DNA from: Bdellovibrio bacteriovorus
GTDB taxonomy: Bacteria; Bdellovibrionota; Bdellovibrionia; Bdellovibrionales; Bdellovibrionaceae
DNA length: 64,000 nucleotides
NCBI RefSeq assembly: GCF_001592755.1
Contig: NZ_LUKF01000016.1
Coordinates: forward strand, 248,001-312,000
Direction of reading: 5' to 3'
Part shown: positions 1 to 8,124 of the stretch, piece after piece
How positions within the stretch are numbered: position 1 is the first letter of the stretch
Layout: each line of letters starts with the position of its first letter
The notes under the pieces: model-generated
Told to the model about the DNA's origin: nothing
Databases searched by the model: none
What the model saw: the letters and a program-made list of their open reading frames with translations, nothing else
Program-made: the position numbers and the translations under genes

Positions 1-1
1 C

Positions 2-97
2 CAAGTTGGGACTTTCGTCATCAGCTTAAGCGGAGCTTTCTTTTATCTTCGCCGCAAAGACCGAGTCGAAACCAAAGAAATCGAGCAAGAAACTTAA
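2..97 (+). CDS. C-terminal end of an unidentified membrane protein (partial)
   Basis: Only the last 31 codons are in the window, ending at TAA (95-97). The visible residues form one hydrophobic stretch (VGTFVISLSGAFFYLRRK) followed by a short charged tail rich in Lys, Arg and Glu. This is typical of the last transmembrane helix and cytoplasmic tail of an inner-membrane protein. The family cannot be named from this fragment. The next gene is convergent, with its stop at 146. Confidence 0.5.
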   Translation, partial: QVGTFVISLSGAFFYLRRKDRVETKEIEQET

Positions 98-145
98 TTA
101 TAAATCAAGACAGCCTTTTTCTGTGCTCCAGACTGAGAGGCCGTT

Positions 146-1147
146 CTACAAAATGATGTCGGCGAAAGTCTGTGCCCACTCATACTGAAGGCGTGGATCC
201 TTCTTCTTAAATTCTTCTAACGACGCTTGTTCTTTAACGAGCTTATCTGAAGACAAAAGATATAAACGACCCACTCCCGCAGAATATCCCGCAAGAATAT
301 CAGAAGCACTGTCACCCACTAAAATGGAAGTCTCCATTCGGACATGCAGTTTTTCATCCACCATTTGCAACATACCGGCGCGAGGCTTGCGAAGGCCGGC
401 ATAAAGATTTCCAACAGGCACACCTTCCTCAATAAAGCTCGACCAAACACATTCGTCGATCCAGGCTCCTTTTTCGGCCAAAAGCGATAGCATTTGTTGG
501 TGCACGGCTTGATACTCTTTCCAGGAAATCCAACCGCGTCCCAAGCCTGACTGATTCGTTACAAGAGCAACCCAGTAACCCTTCTTATGAGCAGAGTTGA
601 TCAGTTCAATGATTCCCGGCAGTAATTGCACTTTTTGCGCTTCTTTATTGTACGGGACATTCTTAACCACAACATCGTCGCGATCTAAGAAAAGACACGG
701 AGCCTGGCTTGCCTCTCCAAACTGCGGGAGTGCCGGAGGTTTTTTCCAATTTTGCTTCAATGATCCTAAAACTTGCGTCCAGTCATTCAAACTACAATCG
801 GACCATACAAAATCGACAAAAGGAGTCTTAACGAAATTCTTCTTAGCGAGAATCAAACGCTGCCCCTGCAGAACCGAGTTTAAGGCGTCGATCAGCTCCC
901 CTTGCTCTTCAAAAAACAGAATCAGGTCCGTCGCCTTGGTTCGAAAAGTGGCCGACTGAATATCCGCGACCGAGCGTCTGACAAAAGGGATCTCGTAACG
1001 AAAATGGCTTAACAAGGTTTCAAGATACATATCCTGATCCACCGGAGCTTTGTCTTTAAGGAAGACAAGCTGTCCACCCATTTGAACTGTTTCCCGAATC
1101 AGAGTTTCCCACTGCATCATCTTAAAAATCCCCGTGTCAGAAGCCAT
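146..1147 (-). CDS. HAD-superfamily phosphatase, HisB/GmhB-like C-terminal domain
   Basis: A 333-residue protein. The C-terminal part (about residues 150-300) is a HAD phosphatase of the histidinol-phosphatase / heptose-bisphosphatase (GmhB) type. Motif I is LFLDRDDVVV, with the Asp nucleophile and the +2 Asp. A VTNQSG motif II follows, then KPRAGM around the motif III lysine, and GDSASDILAG as motif IV. The first 140 residues are a separate domain that I do not recognise. GmhB acts on heptose bisphosphate for LPS, but the extra domain makes that substrate uncertain. The ATG at 1145-1147 has no clear ribosome-binding site. An internal ATG-ATG pair about ten codons in, preceded by GGGGA, is an alternative start. 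It is divergent from the TIGR03546 gene. Confidence 0.75.
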   Translation of the reverse strand: MASDTGIFKMMQWETLIRETVQMGGQLVFLKDKAPVDQDMYLETLLSHFRYEIPFVRRSVADIQSATFRTKATDLILFFEEQGELIDALNSVLQGQRLILAKKNFVKTPFVDFVWSDCSLNDWTQVLGSLKQNWKKPPALPQFGEASQAPCLFLDRDDVVVKNVPYNKEAQKVQLLPGIIELINSAHKKGYWVALVTNQSGLGRGWISWKEYQAVHQQMLSLLAEKGAWIDECVWSSFIEEGVPVGNLYAGLRKPRAGMLQMVDEKLHVRMETSILVGDSASDILAGYSAGVGRLYLLSSDKLVKEQASLEEFKKKDPRLQYEWAQTFADIIL

Positions 1148-1251
1148 TGATTTTCTGTGCCTTATTTTACGACAAGTTGCCTCCCGTGTCCTCGGCTTTC
1201 TACTTGCCGCCTTGCATTTTAGCTTATTAGAATTTCACCTGGAGGAACGAC

Positions 1252-1776
1252 ATGACTCTCTTACTGAAGCAGATCTTCAATTTTTTAAAGCTCCTGAATT
1301 CAGACACAGGAACGAATCAACTGGCTGTGGGATTATCACTGGGATTAATTCTTGGATTCTCTCCCGTCCTATCCATTCAAACATTGATCGTTTTCTTTTT
1401 AATTTTTATTTTCCGCGTGCAAATCGGCGCCGCTTTTATCTCGGCTTTCTTTTTCAAGTTCGTGGCATTTCTGTTCGACTATCCCGCGCATCTTTTGGGT
1501 AAAGCGGTTTTAGAAACAGAGGGGCTTCGTCCTTTATTCACGACGATGTACAACATGCCTTTTGTTCCGATGACCCGTTTTAATAACAGCATCGTGATGG
1601 GATCCATGATTGTTTCACTTCTGCTTCTGCCATTCGCATTTGTCGGTTTCAAAATCATGATCATCAAATATCGCGCAACGGTCGTGGCTCGCTTTAAGAA
1701 TACGAAGTTCTGGAAAGCCTTCGCCGCAACGAAGTTTTACAACTGGTATCTTAAATACGATGAGCTTTACGGATAA
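1252..1776 (+). CDS. TIGR03546-family membrane protein (DUF2062-like)
   Basis: A 174-residue inner-membrane protein. Hydrophobic segments lie near residues 22-55, 60-80 and 115-135. The GLILGFSPVLSIQTLIVFF stretch resembles the start of DUF2062 proteins. GGAGG lies upstream of the ATG. The gene is 12 bp upstream of the AsmA-like TIGR03545 gene in the same direction. The TIGR03546/TIGR03545 pairing is a known conserved adjacency of uncharacterised families, and this is the main support for the call. A joint role in the cell envelope, perhaps lipid or polymer transport, is inference. Confidence 0.75.
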   Translation: MTLLLKQIFNFLKLLNSDTGTNQLAVGLSLGLILGFSPVLSIQTLIVFFLIFIFRVQIGAAFISAFFFKFVAFLFDYPAHLLGKAVLETEGLRPLFTTMYNMPFVPMTRFNNSIVMGSMIVSLLLLPFAFVGFKIMIIKYRATVVARFKNTKFWKAFAATKFYNWYLKYDELYG

Positions 1777-1788
1777 GGCGGAATAAAA

Positions 1789-3741
1789 ATGGCAAACACA
1801 ACACAAGACACTGCAAAGCCCCTCAAGAAAAAAGGCATCATCCGCTGGGAAGCCATCATTCCTTTTGCGATCATCTGTGCCATCATCGCGCTTTACTTCC
1901 ACTTCTTCTTTGATACGCATCTACGACGGGCGCTTGAATGGGCCGGATACAATGCCGTGGGAGCTGAAGTAAACATCGCAAAGCTTGAAACAAGCTTCTT
2001 TAACGCGAGCCTTCGCATTCAAGGCATTGAAGTCACAGATGCAGAGCGCCCCACTCACGACTCTATTAAAATTGGCGACATCCGTTTTTCAATGCTTTGG
2101 GATGCCCTTCTTCGTGCCAAGGTGGTTGTTAACGAAGCCGCCGTTGAGCAAATTGAATTCGGTGTTCTAAGAAAAAAGCCAGGCAAGGTGAAGCCTCCAG
2201 AGCCCGACGATGGCCAACCTAGCATGACTGAAAAATTGAAAGCCCAGGCCCTGAAAGAAGCTCAAGAGGAATACGGCGATAATGTTCTTGGGGACGTCAT
2301 TGCTATGCTGGGCGGAACCGACGCCAACGTCCAACTCCAAAAGCTTCAAGAAAGCCTGCCTTCGAAAGCCATGCTCGAAAAGTTCGATGCGGATTTGAAA
2401 GGCAAACAACAAGCTTGGGACGCACGTCTTAAGACCTTGCCTCAAGAAAAAGACATTCGCGCTTTGAACGAGCGTTTGAATAAAATTAAATACAAAGATT
2501 TCAAAACTCCGCAGGAGTTGCAAACTTCCGTACAAGAATTGGATAAAGTCCTTAAAGATGGCGATGCCATGTACAAACAGGTACAGACTACGGGCGATGA
2601 CCTAGGTAAAGACCTTAAAGCCGTAGAAACGCAGTACAAGGACATCGAAAAGCAAATCAAAACGGACATCAGCTCTTTAGAGCAGCACTTCCGCATTCCT
2701 CAACTAGACGCGAAAGCCATGACTCGTGCGATGTTTAATAAGTATCTAGCGCCGTACAAATCGAAATTTTATCGCTACAAAGAAATGGCGGATAAATATC
2801 TTCCACCCAACCTAATGAAGAAGGATAAAAAGGGCGAAGACATTGCGATCCAACCACACCCACGAGAAAAAGGTATCAGCTACGAATTCGGTCGCGCGAA
2901 CTCCTATCCACTTTTTTGGGTGAAGCGCACCGCGGTCAGCTCGCAAGCCGGAGTGACTCCCGATGCCGGCAATATCAAAGGTGAGATTTTAGATATCACT
3001 TCAAATCAACGTCTTGTAGGCAAGCCTACGGTCGCGACTTTGGCCGGTGACTTCCCGTCTAAAGAGATTTTTGGCTTCTTGTTGCGTCTTTCTTTAGACA
3101 ACACGAAAGCTTTGAGTGTAATCGCCTACAAGTTCAATGTTGATGCGTACTCAATATTGGGCAAAGACCTGGTAAAAACTCCGGATGTGTCTATTGCTTT
3201 CAACAAAGCAACTGGAGCTATGGGCATTGAAGGTAAAGTAGTCGGCCTTAAAAATATCGTTCTGGCGATGAACAATAAGTTCACGAAAGTCGACTATGCG
3301 ATTTCCGCGAAGAACGAAGTGGCCGACCAGATTTTGAAAGCCGTTTTTGCAGGAATTCCTGCAGTGACTTTGACAGTCAATGGCCAGGGCGACTTCCCGG
3401 ATATTCCACTGAACATCAACTCGAACCTGGGACCTGAATTGCAGCAAGGTTTCTCGAAACAAATTCAAGCGAAAGTCGATGAAGCTCGCGCACGCATTCA
3501 AGCTGTTGTCGATCAAGAGATCGGTAAGCAACGCGCGCAAGTAGAGGCTCAGCTAAATCAATTGCGCGGTCAATTCGATGGCGAAGTTAAAAAAGCCCAA
3601 GCGCAAATCGAGACTCAACGCAAACAAGCCGAGTCCCGCATTGATCAAGCGAAGAAAGATGCCGAGAACCAAGGCCGCAAGCAGTTAGAAAAAGAAGGCC
3701 AGAAAGCTTTGGACTCTTTGAAAGAAAAATTCGGTTTCTAA
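1789..3741 (+). CDS. TIGR03545-family, AsmA-like membrane-anchored protein
   Basis: A 650-residue protein with one N-terminal membrane anchor (about residues 22-42). It is followed by an AsmA/TamB-like opening around residues 45-115 (NAVGAEVNIAKLETSFFNAS and the following RIQGIEV). The middle has long charged helices, probably coiled coil (about residues 180-310). A second globular region follows, and the last 90 residues are a very Gln/Lys/Glu/Ala-rich coiled coil ending in a phenylalanine. The domain would be periplasmic. AsmA-like proteins form bridges for lipid movement to the outer membrane; that role is inferred here from the N-terminus and the membrane partner immediately upstream. Confidence 0.75.
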   Translation: MANTTQDTAKPLKKKGIIRWEAIIPFAIICAIIALYFHFFFDTHLRRALEWAGYNAVGAEVNIAKLETSFFNASLRIQGIEVTDAERPTHDSIKIGDIRFSMLWDALLRAKVVVNEAAVEQIEFGVLRKKPGKVKPPEPDDGQPSMTEKLKAQALKEAQEEYGDNVLGDVIAMLGGTDANVQLQKLQESLPSKAMLEKFDADLKGKQQAWDARLKTLPQEKDIRALNERLNKIKYKDFKTPQELQTSVQELDKVLKDGDAMYKQVQTTGDDLGKDLKAVETQYKDIEKQIKTDISSLEQHFRIPQLDAKAMTRAMFNKYLAPYKSKFYRYKEMADKYLPPNLMKKDKKGEDIAIQPHPREKGISYEFGRANSYPLFWVKRTAVSSQAGVTPDAGNIKGEILDITSNQRLVGKPTVATLAGDFPSKEIFGFLLRLSLDNTKALSVIAYKFNVDAYSILGKDLVKTPDVSIAFNKATGAMGIEGKVVGLKNIVLAMNNKFTKVDYAISAKNEVADQILKAVFAGIPAVTLTVNGQGDFPDIPLNINSNLGPELQQGFSKQIQAKVDEARARIQAVVDQEIGKQRAQVEAQLNQLRGQFDGEVKKAQAQIETQRKQAESRIDQAKKDAENQGRKQLEKEGQKALDSLKEKFGF

Positions 3742-3778
3742 GATTTCCAATTTTTCTGTCTAAGATATTTTTTCGAGA

Positions 3779-3819
3779 GTGTCGAAGCTCTCTACAGGAC
3801 CTGTAAAGAGCTTCGACAC
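3779..3819 (+). terminator. Long hairpin after the TIGR03545 gene
   Basis: A perfect 13-bp stem (GTGTCGAAGCTCT paired with AGAGCTTCGACAC) is extended by an inner 6-bp stem (TACAGG/CCTGTA) with a one-base apex. It lies 38 bp after the stop codon. There is no U-run directly after the stem, so it may act as an mRNA 3' stabiliser or a Rho-assisted stop. Confidence 0.5.
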
Positions 3820-3921
3820 ATTCCCTAACTTACTGTTTTTACTTCTAAATTCGCCTCACTTTTTTGACCCTGCCCCTTTTTTTAGCACAAGTTTTCATGC
3901 TAGCCTGACGATGAGGTAAAT

Positions 3922-5004
3922 ATGAAAGCTTCGATTCCAACTTCAAAATTGATTCTTAGCTGTGTGATCGCCACCCTCGGCACGGCTTGCGCCAAGATGA
4001 ACTTCACCCCTGTTCCCGAACAGGATAAGGCTTCTATCGTCCCGCCAACGCCTTCTAAAACGGTGACATCCACGGAAGTGGTTGCTTATGGAAATAAGCA
4101 AGTCGACTTCCTTTTGGTTTTGGACGATTCAAACTCGATGCTGCCTGAGCTGCAAAAATTGGCCGCGCGCATGTCAAGCTTTGTGAACTCATTGGATGCC
4201 AGCAACATCGATTGGCAGATGTGCTTAACCACGACTCGAGGAACTTCTCAAGGCGGCTCGCTTGTTTACGGTAAGCCTTTAAACTGGAACAGCTATTCAC
4301 CTTCATCAGGTCCCGCTTACTTGCTAAAAAAAGGCACGGCGAACCTCAATACGATTTTCACTTCCACAGTGAATGCTTTAACTATTGGTGGCTCTAACTC
4401 GGGTGATGAGCGCGCCATCAAAGCGACTCACGATAATTTCCTAGATACTTCTCACAGCTGTTATCGTCCTGGGGCCGCTGTTTCCGTCATCGTAATTTCT
4501 GACGAAGACGAACGCTCTGTCGGAGGCAACGCCAGCCGCGTGAAGCCCAACGATGCCGACGGCGTTTTCCAGCCTATGGAATCTTCGGACCAACCTACGA
4601 CATTGTTAGATGTAGCGCACAGCACTTTTGGTCAAGACTTGCGCTTCACTTTTAGCTCTATCATTGTGAAACCCGGTGATTCCGTGTGTGAGGCGGAGCA
4701 AGACCAAAACGTTTCGCCTAGCCATCCCGGATACGTTTATTCCGAAATGTCGCGCCTTACGGACGGAGGCGTCGGCAGTATTTGTGATGCCGATTATAGC
4801 GCCAACCTCAATAACTTCCGCGACAAGATCGTGAACTCTTTGTCCTCTTTGAACCTGCAGTGCGACCCTGCGGAGGGTACGTTGAAAGTAAGAATCGGAG
4901 GACTTGAAGTCCCCGGAATTAAACTCGACGGAAAAGTTCTGAAATTCAGCTACCCGCTAGTTGAAGGAACCCAAATCGACTTGATGTACGACTGTAAAGA
5001 TTAA
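3922..5004 (+). CDS. Lipoprotein with von Willebrand factor A-like domain
   Basis: A 360-residue lipoprotein. The signal peptide ends in the lipobox LGTAC, giving a lipidated cysteine near residue 23. From about residue 62 the segment FLLVLDDSNSML carries a MIDAS-type DxSxS metal-binding motif at the start of a vWA fold. The later VIVISDEDERS stretch fits a central strand and acidic loop of the same fold. Several cysteines (near residues 186, 246, 272 and 304) suggest disulfides outside the cytoplasm. vWA domains bind protein ligands through a metal ion; the partner here is unknown. The gene stands alone between a hairpin upstream and an intrinsic terminator downstream. Confidence 0.75.
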   Translation: MKASIPTSKLILSCVIATLGTACAKMNFTPVPEQDKASIVPPTPSKTVTSTEVVAYGNKQVDFLLVLDDSNSMLPELQKLAARMSSFVNSLDASNIDWQMCLTTTRGTSQGGSLVYGKPLNWNSYSPSSGPAYLLKKGTANLNTIFTSTVNALTIGGSNSGDERAIKATHDNFLDTSHSCYRPGAAVSVIVISDEDERSVGGNASRVKPNDADGVFQPMESSDQPTTLLDVAHSTFGQDLRFTFSSIIVKPGDSVCEAEQDQNVSPSHPGYVYSEMSRLTDGGVGSICDADYSANLNNFRDKIVNSLSSLNLQCDPAEGTLKVRIGGLEVPGIKLDGKVLKFSYPLVEGTQIDLMYDCKD

Positions 5005-5017
5005 GAATCTCATTCCC

Positions 5018-5048
5018 GCCTTTGCTAAGGATCCGGCGAAGGCTTTTT
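5018..5048 (+). terminator. Intrinsic terminator after the vWA lipoprotein gene
   Basis: The stem GCCTTTGC / GCGAAGGC (one G-U pair) is followed at once by TTTTTC, 14 bp after the stop codon. It sits between two convergent genes. Confidence 0.75.
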
Positions 5049-5621
5049 CTATTGCGCTGACTTTCCTAAAAGAGAATTTACGTAGGCAATTGAATCTTTG
5101 TTATACCAATCAATCGTTCCTACGATCTTCTTAACAAGCTTCTGGTCTTTACCCAAAACCATCGACTCCGGAAGACGAGCCACCTGGAACTGCTTCATCA
5201 AGCTACGGTCTTGATCCCAAACGATTTTGATGTTTTCGCCTTTCATCTCGGGGAAAGACTTCATAAAGACATCGATATCTTCGCGCAGGCTATCGCCGGA
5301 AATCGCGATCAGCTGTACATCGCCTTTAAATTCTTTCACTAATTTGATAAGCGACGGAACTTCCTCAATACAAGGCCCACACCAAGAAGCCCAGAAGTTC
5401 AAAATAACGATTTTACCTTCCATGGACTTTAACTCAAAACTTTGTCCTGCCAGATCTTTCGCTTCGAAGTTAGGCACGCCTTCTTTTTCCATACGCTCTA
5501 AAGCAGAATAGTTGTTCGCGCCCGTCTCTTCCACACGAGAACCCATCCAATGATTAAATCCCCACACTCCTAAAACAGCGAAGATAACAACGACGATAAT
5601 AGCTTTAAGATGTTGTTTCAT
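5049..5621 (-). CDS. TlpA/ResA-like membrane-anchored thiol:disulfide oxidoreductase
   Basis: A 190-residue protein with an N-terminal signal anchor (about residues 6-24) and a periplasmic thioredoxin fold of the AhpC/TSA-Redoxin (TlpA) class. The active site reads NFWASWCGPCIEEVPSL near residue 77, with the redox CxxC pair. The later KQFQVARLPESMVL holds the cis-proline loop typical of this family. Such proteins reduce or oxidise cysteines of exported proteins, for example in cytochrome c maturation; the client here is not evident. The ribosome-binding site AAGGAG lies 7 bp before the ATG and overlaps a small hairpin. Confidence 0.85.
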   Translation of the reverse strand: MKQHLKAIIVVVIFAVLGVWGFNHWMGSRVEETGANNYSALERMEKEGVPNFEAKDLAGQSFELKSMEGKIVILNFWASWCGPCIEEVPSLIKLVKEFKGDVQLIAISGDSLREDIDVFMKSFPEMKGENIKIVWDQDRSLMKQFQVARLPESMVLGKDQKLVKKIVGTIDWYNKDSIAYVNSLLGKSAQ

Positions 5622-5631
5622 AGGAACTCCT

Positions 5632-5652
5632 TACGTGCAGATAGCACGTAAA
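5632..5652 (-). promoter_or_regulatory. Hairpin in the leader of the tlpA-like gene
   Basis: A perfect 8-bp inverted repeat (TTACGTGC/GCACGTAA, 5-nt loop) lies 10-30 bp upstream of the start. Its inner edge touches the AAGGAG ribosome-binding site, so it could be an operator half-site pair or a translational control hairpin. Confidence 0.35.
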
Positions 5653-5729
5653 CTGTAGGTCAATCTTGTGAGGAGAGCAATCAATGAGCTCCGCAATACC
5701 CGGCTTGCGACAAAAGGTTGCACTGCCAA

Positions 5730-6086
5730 CTAGCCTCGTGGAGCATCCAAAATCTCCATGACCTGAACTCCATCACCCGGAAAAATCGCAAAGTGAGGGT
5801 GATCCAAAAACATCTGAGCCGCCTTTTCAAGAGACTCGGCCTTCACAACGATAAAGTTTCCTTGAAGCGCAGGGATATCTTGGACACCTTGAGTATCCAC
5901 TAGCTTCGTATTCCCCAAAGGCCCACCTTCATAGACGACAGCGCTTTTATACCTCACCGCCCACTGCTCGCGCGCGACGGTCCCCTTTTCCATACGATCT
6001 GCCTGCTCTTCAGGACTTAACGTTTTCCACGCTTCATGAGCCTTACTATTCTCAGCACAAGTGAAAATCGCCAAAAAATTCTTCAT
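5730..6086 (-). CDS. YCII/DGPF-domain protein
   Basis: A 118-residue cytoplasmic protein with the ferredoxin-like pattern of YCII-related (DGPF) proteins. An N-terminal strand (KNFLAIFTC) is followed by a helix with LSPEEQADRM, a central DTQGVQDIPALQGNFIVVKA region, and a helix-strand end containing HPHFAIFPGDGVQVMEI. GGAG stands 5 bp before the ATG. Members are small dimeric proteins of mostly unknown activity, sometimes with dehalogenase-like chemistry or fused to sigma factors. Nothing nearby points to a substrate. Confidence 0.65.
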   Translation of the reverse strand: MKNFLAIFTCAENSKAHEAWKTLSPEEQADRMEKGTVAREQWAVRYKSAVVYEGGPLGNTKLVDTQGVQDIPALQGNFIVVKAESLEKAAQMFLDHPHFAIFPGDGVQVMEILDAPRG

Positions 6087-6145
6087 ACAAGCTCCAAGAG
6101 TTATTCTTATATCTGGTCAAGTGGTCGCAGTTTTTGAAAACAGAT

Positions 6146-6180
6146 GGGATGCGAGGGTTCAAGCCCCGTTACTCACCCCA
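6146..6180 (+). pseudogene. tRNA-like 3' remnant (T-arm, acceptor and CCA)
   Basis: The stretch contains a T-loop TTCAAGC (6158-6164) with a partly paired T-stem. A 7-nt acceptor-like strand TACTCAC and a 3' CCA (6178-6180) follow. A D-arm-like GGTCAAGTGGTCG lies about 30 bp upstream, but no matching 5' acceptor strand or clean anticodon stem can be folded. It looks like a decayed tRNA or a tRNA 3' fragment left by an integration event. The rest of 6087-6300 shows nothing else I can support. Confidence 0.35.
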
Positions 6181-6300
6181 ATTTAATGTAACAGCTAATC
6201 CAGGAGACTGCCTCCAAAGAAGTTCACATCGCGAGTCGCCTAGTAAAGCACAAACGAATATTACGTAAATGAATGTGAAGGATAAAAAGGACTAGGCACA

Positions 6301-6332
6301 AAAAGAAAAAGGCCCTGATTTCTCAGAGCCTT
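6301..6332 (-). terminator. Terminator of the alpha (ribosomal) operon
   Basis: In the minus direction the stem AAGGCTCTGA / TCAGGGCCTT with a GAAA tetraloop is followed by a T-rich run. It lies 30 bp after the rplQ stop. The other strand also carries T's after the stem, so it may work both ways. Confidence 0.8.
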
Positions 6333-6361
6333 TTTTGAAAACTTATTTTTGAGATTCAAAA

Positions 6362-6892
6362 TTAAGCGCGAGCTGCTGCTCTGTCTTTCTTTTGAGCCTT
6401 TTTAACAGATTTCTTTTTAGCCGCTACTTGTTTAGTAGTTGCCTTCTTAGCTGCAGAAGCTTTTTTAGCTACTGCTTTTGGTTCTGCTTTAGTCGCTTTC
6501 GCGTCTTCTTTAGCAGCGCCTTTAGCTTCGAAATCGTAGTCTACGAACTCAAGGAAAGCCATCTCTGCAGTGTCACCAGGACGACGACCAATTTTGATGA
6601 TACGAGTGTAACCACCTGGGCGTGTCTTGAAACGTGGAGCTAGATCAGTAACGATCGAGTTAACAGCTTCTTTGTTAGGGTAGCGAGACATCAACAAACG
6701 AGTTGTTGCCAAGTCACCTTTTTTACCAAGAGTGATAGCTCTTTCAACGTGACGACGTACTTCTTTAGCACGGTCAACAGTTGTAGTGATACGGCCGTGC
6801 TCGATAAGAGAAGTTACAAGACCTCTCAACAAAGCTTTTCTTGGGCCAGATTTACGATCGAAATGTTTTACTCTTCTTCTGTGTGAACTCAT
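6362..6892 (-). CDS. rplQ: 50S ribosomal protein L17 with basic C-terminal tail
   Basis: L17 is a large-subunit protein near the polypeptide exit. The family start is clear: SSHRRRVKHFDRKSGPRK followed by ALLRGLVTSL. The conserved core ends around residue 118 (VDYDFEAK). The remaining 58 or so residues are an Ala/Lys repeat-like tail resembling histone-H1 tails, whereas most bacterial L17 proteins stop at about 120-130 residues. It is the last gene of the alpha operon, 180 bp after rpoA. An intrinsic terminator in that gap means it may be partly uncoupled from rpoA. Confidence 0.95.
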   Translation of the reverse strand: MSSHRRRVKHFDRKSGPRKALLRGLVTSLIEHGRITTTVDRAKEVRRHVERAITLGKKGDLATTRLLMSRYPNKEAVNSIVTDLAPRFKTRPGGYTRIIKIGRRPGDTAEMAFLEFVDYDFEAKGAAKEDAKATKAEPKAVAKKASAAKKATTKQVAAKKKSVKKAQKKDRAAARA

Positions 6893-7027
6893 TTTGTTCT
6901 CCGTTTGAACGGGCTGACCGTATTAGGTATCAGCACGATAGAACCCCGAAGGGTCACTTTTAAGGGCTCCTTGCCCCGCAACCCCCGCAAGGGTCACTTG
7001 TCCAGAACACCATCATTGGCAATTCTT

Positions 7028-7064
7028 AAAAAAACGATGGGAGTTCTACCTAAGCAGAACTCCC
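7028..7064 (-). terminator. Intrinsic terminator between rpoA and rplQ
   Basis: Nine bases after the rpoA stop, in the direction of transcription, is a perfect 9-bp stem (GGGAGTTCT/AGAACTCCC, 8-nt loop). ATCG and a run of seven T's follow. It has the full structure of a Rho-independent terminator, yet it sits inside the usually co-transcribed rpoA-rplQ pair. Confidence 0.75.
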
Positions 7065-7072
7065 TTTAAATC

Positions 7073-8104
7073 TTACTGAGGAGTCTCTCTCTTTTGAGGA
7101 GGTTGACTTGGATCCCAACCCGGAGGTGGCCAGCCTTCGATTTTCATACCGAGGCCAAGACCCATCTCGCCCAAGATCTCTTTGATCTCGTTAAGAGACT
7201 TACGTCCGAAGTTTTTAGTTTTAAGCATCTCTGCTTCAGAACGAACAACCAACTCACCGATGTAACGGATGTTAGCGTTTTTCAAGCAGTTAGCTGAACG
7301 TACAGACAACTCTAGATCGTCTACAGAGCGGAACAAATTCTCATTCAATGAAGGAGAACCCATTTCGCGAGCTTCTTCAGCTGGCTCCATAGTTTCGTCG
7401 AAAGTAAGGAAGATTTGAAGTTGTTCTTTCATGATTTTAGATGAAAGGGCAACTGCCTCTTCTGGTTTCAAAGAACCATCTGTCCATACTTCAAGTGTCA
7501 AAGCATCGTAGTCAGTTCTTTGACCAACGCGTGCATTTGATACGTTGTAATTTACTTTTCTAATCGGGCTGTAAAGAGCGTCTACGCCGATGAAACCTAC
7601 TGGAAGGTCAGTTTCTCTGTTTTCAACAGGAACATAACCACGACCGAAACTTACAACGATTTCCGCGTTGAAGTTTGCGTTTCCACCCAAAGTAGCGATG
7701 TGAAGATCTGGGTTCAAAACTTCGATCTTATCAGAAACTTGGATATCGCCAGCAGTTACTTTGCCTGGACCTTTTTTAGAGATCTTCAAAGTAACAGAAT
7801 CAGAAGTGTATTGTTTAAAACGCACTTCTTTAAGGTTCAAGATAATGTCAGTAACATCTTCAAGAACATCAGGAATCGTAGTGAACTCGTGCAATACGCC
7901 TTCAAACTTAACAGCCGTAATTGCAGAACCCATCATAGAACTCAAAAGAATTCTTCTTAGGGAGTTACCAAGAGTAACCCCGAAACCTCTTTCGAGGGGA
8001 CGGATAATGAATTTAGCGTAGTCATCACGAAGAGTATCACGATCAACCTCAAATCCCTTTGGTTTGATCATCTCTCTCCAGAACTTATAATAGTGCTCTT
8101 GCAT
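7073..8104 (-). CDS. rpoA: RNA polymerase alpha subunit
   Basis: A 343-residue alpha subunit. The N-terminal domain (about 1-235), which dimerises and binds beta and beta-prime, includes [17 protein letters not shown]. The C-terminal domain (about 255-325), which binds UP elements and activators, has the helix-hairpin-helix segment [15 protein letters not shown] and [15 protein letters not shown] short proline-rich tail ends the protein. It lies 20 bp after rpsD in the alpha operon and is followed by a terminator. Confidence 0.98.
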   Translation of the reverse strand: MQEHYYKFWREMIKPKGFEVDRDTLRDDYAKFIIRPLERGFGVTLGNSLRRILLSSMMGSAITAVKFEGVLHEFTTIPDVLEDVTDIILNLKEVRFKQYTSDSVTLKISKKGPGKVTAGDIQVSDKIEVLNPDLHIATLGGNANFNAEIVVSFGRGYVPVENRETDLPVGFIGVDALYSPIRKVNYNVSNARVGQRTDYDALTLEVWTDGSLKPEEAVALSSKIMKEQLQIFLTFDETMEPAEEAREMGSPSLNENLFRSVDDLELSVRSANCLKNANIRYIGELVVRSEAEMLKTKNFGRKSLNEIKEILGEMGLGLGMKIEGWPPPGWDPSQPPQKRETPQ

Positions 8105-8124
8105 GCTTCCCCCGAGAGGTAAAA

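Noticed and set aside
6087-6180. A functional tmRNA or tRNA
   Set aside because: A 3' end with TTCAAGC and CCA is present, but no complementary 5' acceptor strand, tag-peptide region or clean anticodon arm was found, so it is treated as a remnant.
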